Source: Rhodococcus sp. B7740
GTDB taxonomy: Bacteria; Actinomycetota; Actinomycetes; Mycobacteriales; Mycobacteriaceae
NCBI RefSeq assembly: GCF_000954115.1
Contig: NZ_CP010797.1
Coordinates: 1,736,001-1,800,000, forward strand
Length of the DNA: 64,000 nucleotides
Reading direction: 5' to 3'
Shown here: one piece after another, positions 61,273 through 64,000 of the stretch
Numbering within the stretch: position 1 is the stretch's first letter
Layout of the letters: every line of letters begins with the position of its first letter
Notes under the pieces: model-generated
Told to the model about the DNA's origin: nothing
The model's database searches: none
Seen by the model: only the letters and a program-made list of their open reading frames with translations
Program-made: the position numbers and the translations under genes

Positions 61273-61776
61273 TTGCTACACGAATGGATAGGGCTCGACG
61301 GGTTCAATCGGCTCAGTGACAGGCAGGCGATGCATGCGCTCTACGAGTGCTGCGCGTCGTCGATCTGGGCCCGTCGAGTCGCCCACGGTCGCCCCTTCGA
61401 CAGCCGAGACATGCTGTTGGACAGAGCAGATCGGGTGTTGGCCGAACTACCCGAGGCGGAGATCGACCATGCGCTCGACGGTCATCCTCGGATCGGAGGC
61501 AAGGCCGACAACCCATCGTCGAAACGTGAGCAGGCCGCGGTGACGAGCGCGGGCACCGAGGTGCTCGACAAGTTGGCGGCGGGGAATCGTTCCTACGAGG
61601 AGAAGTTCGGTCACGTCTACCTGGTGTGCGCCACCGGCAGATCCGCGGAGGAACTGCTCGCTATCCTCGAGGAGAGGCTCGACAACGATGCCGAAACCGA
61701 AAGACGGGTGCTGCGCGTGGAACTGGCCAAGATCAATCGAATTCGCCTCGGCCGCATGCTGGGTCCCGAGCAGTGA
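61273..61776 (+). CDS. uraD: OHCU decarboxylase UraD
   Basis: 167 residues; decarboxylates 2-oxo-4-hydroxy-4-carboxy-5-ureidoimidazoline to S-allantoin. GLDGFNRLSDRQAMHALYECC opens the family fold; GHPRIGG carries catalytic His71, and SSKREQAAV gives the Glu86-Gln87 pair, with Arg in INRIRLGRML. The TTG at 61273, 10 bases after the permease stop, was chosen because it sits at the family N-terminus; no ATG exists there. Its stop overlaps the uraH GTG. Confidence 0.92.
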   Translation: MLHEWIGLDGFNRLSDRQAMHALYECCASSIWARRVAHGRPFDSRDMLLDRADRVLAELPEAEIDHALDGHPRIGGKADNPSSKREQAAVTSAGTEVLDKLAAGNRSYEEKFGHVYLVCATGRSAEELLAILEERLDNDAETERRVLRVELAKINRIRLGRMLGPEQ

Positions 61777-62099
61777 CGGGATTGTCGACGCACGTCCTCG
61801 ACGCGACGTCGGGGACACCTGCGGTAGGGATGAGGGTGCGGTTGTTCCATCCCGAGGAAGGCGAGATCTCCACGGCCACCACCGATGGCGACGGCCGCAT
61901 CGGCGAGGTCGTGCCCGGTCCGATCGATCCGGGCGTGTACCGCCTGTCGTTCGACACCGGCGACTACTTCGAGGCGACGAGAACCCCGAGCTTCTATCCC
62001 GAGGTGTCCATCTCGTTCACCGTCACCGATCCCGACGCCCACTACCACGTCCCATTGCTGTTGTCCCCCTTCGCTTATTCGACCTATCGCGGGAGCTGA
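61773..62099 (+). CDS. uraH: 5-hydroxyisourate hydrolase
   Basis: 108 residues, transthyretin-like. N-terminal LSTHVLDATSGTPAVGM and C-terminal STYRGS are the defining signatures; RLFHPEE and the YHVPLLLSP strand are typical. Hydrolyses 5-hydroxyisourate to OHCU. GTGA overlap with uraD, and one base before uricase. Confidence 0.95.
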   Translation: MTGLSTHVLDATSGTPAVGMRVRLFHPEEGEISTATTDGDGRIGEVVPGPIDPGVYRLSFDTGDYFEATRTPSFYPEVSISFTVTDPDAHYHVPLLLSPFAYSTYRGS

Positions 62100-62100
62100 C

Positions 62101-63021
62101 ATGACCGACCTGACCGGCAAGATCGTCCTCGGATCCAATCAGTACGGCAAGGCCGAGAACCGCGTGGTGCGGATCTATCGGGACTCGCCTCGGCACGAGA
62201 TCCACGACATCAACGTGTCGAGCGCTCTGCGTGGCGATTTCTCTCCCGCGCATCTGGTGGGCGATCAATCCAATGTGCTTCCCACCGACACCCAGAAGCA
62301 GACCGCGTACGCGTACGCGAAGACCAAGGGATTGCTCCACCTGGAGAGTTACGGCCTCGATCTGGCCCGCCACTTCGTCGACGATGTGGAGCCGGTGGAG
62401 GGTGCGCGCATCGAACTAGAGGAGTACGCGTGGGCCCGCGCGGTGATCGACGGCGTCGAGCACGATCACACGTGGACCCGCAAGGGCGAGGAGATCCGTA
62501 CGTCGGCGGTGACCGTCGAGGGCAAGGGTGACGCGCAGAAGACGTGGGTGATCAGCGGCTTCAAGGAGATGGTGATCCTCAAGTCCACGGGTTCGGAGTT
62601 CCACGGATTCCTCGAGGACGACCTGACGATTCTCGAGCCCACGACCGACCGGGTGATGGCGACATCGTTGACAGCGCAGTGGCGATACACCACCACCGAC
62701 GTCGAGTGGGATGCCGTCTACGCGGGCGTGAAGGCGGCGATGATCGAACGGTTCGCCAACCTGCAGTCACTGGCCCTCCAGCAGACCCTCTACGCCATGG
62801 GCGAGGCGGTGCTGGAGAAGTATCCGTTCATCGCCGAGATCACCATGTCCGCACCGAACAAGCATCACTTCGTCTACGACCTGGGCAAGTTCGGCATCGA
62901 GAACAATCTCGAGGTCTTCAACGCGGACGATCGGCCGTACGGTCTGATTCAGGCAACCGTCGAACGCGAGGATGCCCCGGACGCCGGAAGTGCCTGGCGG
63001 ACATACTCTGTCGTCGGATAG
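62101..63021 (+). CDS. uox: Urate oxidase (uricase)
   Basis: 306 residues, cofactor-free oxidase converting urate to 5-hydroxyisourate and H2O2. GSNQYGKAENRVVRIYRD, the VLPTDTQKQTAYAYAK block with the Thr and Lys of the active site, and SAPNKHHFVYDL are intact. One base after uraH, so the permease-uraD-uraH-uox set is a single operon. No allantoinase or catalase follows in the window. Confidence 0.97.
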   Translation: MTDLTGKIVLGSNQYGKAENRVVRIYRDSPRHEIHDINVSSALRGDFSPAHLVGDQSNVLPTDTQKQTAYAYAKTKGLLHLESYGLDLARHFVDDVEPVEGARIELEEYAWARAVIDGVEHDHTWTRKGEEIRTSAVTVEGKGDAQKTWVISGFKEMVILKSTGSEFHGFLEDDLTILEPTTDRVMATSLTAQWRYTTTDVEWDAVYAGVKAAMIERFANLQSLALQQTLYAMGEAVLEKYPFIAEITMSAPNKHHFVYDLGKFGIENNLEVFNADDRPYGLIQATVEREDAPDAGSAWRTYSVVG

Positions 63022-63031
63022 GGTGCCGCAC

Positions 63032-63664
63032 TCATGTGTGCAGCGCCGCGGTCCATTCCACCAACGGGGCGAGAGCTCGCCAGGCATCGCGCACCTTCGT
63101 CGCGGCCTTGGGTGTCTCGAGCCACGCGGGTGAGCCGAAATGCTTGCCCGCGGTGAGTGACTTGTGGCGCAAGAGGTCGATGCGCGGGTGGTCGAGCTCG
63201 TATCCCCGCGGCTTGGTCTTGAGCTTGTCGCCGCCGATCTCGTAGCCGGCCTTGGTCAGCGTCGCCAGTATCCGCTCGAGTTCGGCTCCGCGGACGTCGT
63301 CGTCGACGGTGCGGCGGTAGCGGGCAACGCCTTCGGACGAGGAGTTGTAGAAGCCGCCTGCAACGAACAATCCGGCGGGATCTATCTGCACGTAGAAGCC
63401 GAGACTGTCACCGCGAGCGACGAAGCCGCCCTGGTGGGTCTTGTACGGGGTCTTGTCCTTGGAGAAGCGAACGTCGCGGTAGGGGCGGAAGACCTTGGCG
63501 GTACCGAACTCCGATTCGAGTGTCGCGAGCAACGCCGTCATCGGACCCTTGACCGCGTTGTCGTAGACATCCTTGTGCTCGTTCCACCAGAGCTTGCTGT
63601 TGTCGGCTTCGAGGTCCTCGTAGAAGTCCAGGGCCGCGAAGGGTATTCCGGTGAAGCCAGTCAT
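63032..63664 (-). CDS. DUF2461 family protein
   Basis: 210 residues. DFYEDLEADNSKLWWNEHK and FRPYRDVRFSKDKTPYKTH, then ELDHPRIDLLRHKSL, are the conserved blocks of DUF2461. Function unknown. ATG lies 6 bases after TAGGAT, so leaderless, although it also begins 9 bases after the PucR-type gene on the same strand and may be co-transcribed with it. Confidence 0.9.
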   Translation of the reverse strand: MTGFTGIPFAALDFYEDLEADNSKLWWNEHKDVYDNAVKGPMTALLATLESEFGTAKVFRPYRDVRFSKDKTPYKTHQGGFVARGDSLGFYVQIDPAGLFVAGGFYNSSSEGVARYRRTVDDDVRGAELERILATLTKAGYEIGGDKLKTKPRGYELDHPRIDLLRHKSLTAGKHFGSPAWLETPKAATKVRDAWRALAPLVEWTAALHT

Positions 63665-63670
63665 CGTTCG

Positions 63671-63676
63671 ATCCTA
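63671..63676 (-). promoter_or_regulatory. -10 box of a leaderless DUF2461 transcript
   Basis: TAGGAT on the minus strand, 6 bases before the ATG at 63664; it includes the stop codon of the upstream gene. Confidence 0.5.
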
Positions 63677-64000
63677 TGCGGCCCCGGTAGCCGACGAACG
63701 AGGGATGGATTGAAGCGCGAGATAGACATCGAGCCGATCCGAGGTGGAACTCATATCGCGGCCCAGCAACTCCTCGACTCGCTTGATTCGGTACCGCACG
63801 GTGTTCAGGTGTACGTGCAACGATTCGGCCGTTCGGTTCCACGATCCGCCGGTGGCCAGGAACTCGCGGAGGGTATCGGTCAGACCGGCATCGGTTCGCC
63901 TGTCGTAGTCGAGCAGCGGCGCCAGAACGTGTTCGACGAACGACCGACGCACGTCGTCGGGCAGAGCCGAGAGCATCGTCACCGCCGATGTCGGTTGCGC
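63674..64000 (-). CDS. PucR-family regulator, C-terminal part (cut by window edge)
   Basis: 108 C-terminal residues are visible and the frame stays open to the last base, so the gene continues outside. LTDTLREFLATGGSWNRTAESL and VHLNTVRYRIKRVEELLGRD form the PucR C-terminal helix-turn-helix. PucR proteins often control purine catabolism; the nearby urate operon makes it a candidate regulator of that operon. Confidence 0.88.
   Translation of the reverse strand, partial: AQPTSAVTMLSALPDDVRRSFVEHVLAPLLDYDRRTDAGLTDTLREFLATGGSWNRTAESLHVHLNTVRYRIKRVEELLGRDMSSTSDRLDVYLALQSIPRSSATGAA

Overview
The window looks like chromosome of a high-GC actinomycete of the order Mycobacteriales, most likely a Rhodococcus or close relative. 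The evidence is the gene content (SecA1 without a zinc tail, MtrAB-LpqB, WhiB2, F420 genes fbiA/fbiB, arabinogalactan linker genes wbbL and rmlD, and an acyl-CoA carboxylase with an epsilon subunit) and a gene order that follows, almost gene for gene, the M. tuberculosis stretch around Rv3231c to Rv3285. No rRNA, tRNA, CRISPR, transposase or phage gene was seen.

Layout. 1-7.6 kb: a small conserved protein, a WS/DGAT acyltransferase, a frameshifted Rv3235-like gene, secA1, hpf and a comF-like gene. 7.6-15.3 kb: lpqB, mtrB, mtrA, tmk and ahcY on the minus strand in a tight, partly overlapping run, then alkB. 15.4-28.9 kb: an amino-acid permease, GDP-mannose precursor genes (manA, a SIS-like gene, a phosphomannomutase, and a distal mannose-1-phosphate guanylyltransferase), DUF3499, a zincin-fold gene, whiB2, fbiA-fbiB plus a NUDIX gene, wbbL and rmlD. 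28.9-41 kb: an LCP cell-wall ligase, a TIGR03089 protein, purK-purE with a small HExxH protein, a GtrA flippase, a two-component system, a PH-domain membrane protein, birA, accD5-accE-maf and a flavodoxin.

41-53 kb is the accessory region. Between maf and sseA lie two mirror-paralogous WS/DGAT-like acyltransferases around a GT1 glycosyltransferase, then three consecutive PapA-like condensation-fold acyltransferases. A fourth PapA-like gene sits between sufE and accA3. It reads as an uncharacterised acylated-glycolipid locus placed inside the conserved accD5-maf-sseA-accA3 block, next to the carboxylase that makes malonyl/methylmalonyl-type extender units. There is no PKS, FadD or MmpL gene in the window, so the product is unknown.

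55-64 kb: a DUF1707 protein with a coupled HAD hydrolase, a P-loop kinase-like protein, a methyltransferase, a VOC protein, an alpha/beta hydrolase, a MobA-like nucleotidyltransferase, and a urate catabolism operon. The operon comprises an NCS2 permease fused to a degenerate UraD domain, a stand-alone UraD, UraH and uricase. It is followed by DUF2461 and a PucR-type regulator cut by the window edge.

Across the window at least thirteen genes start 6-8 bases after a TAnnnT -10 box with no ribosome binding site, which suggests widespread leaderless transcription.
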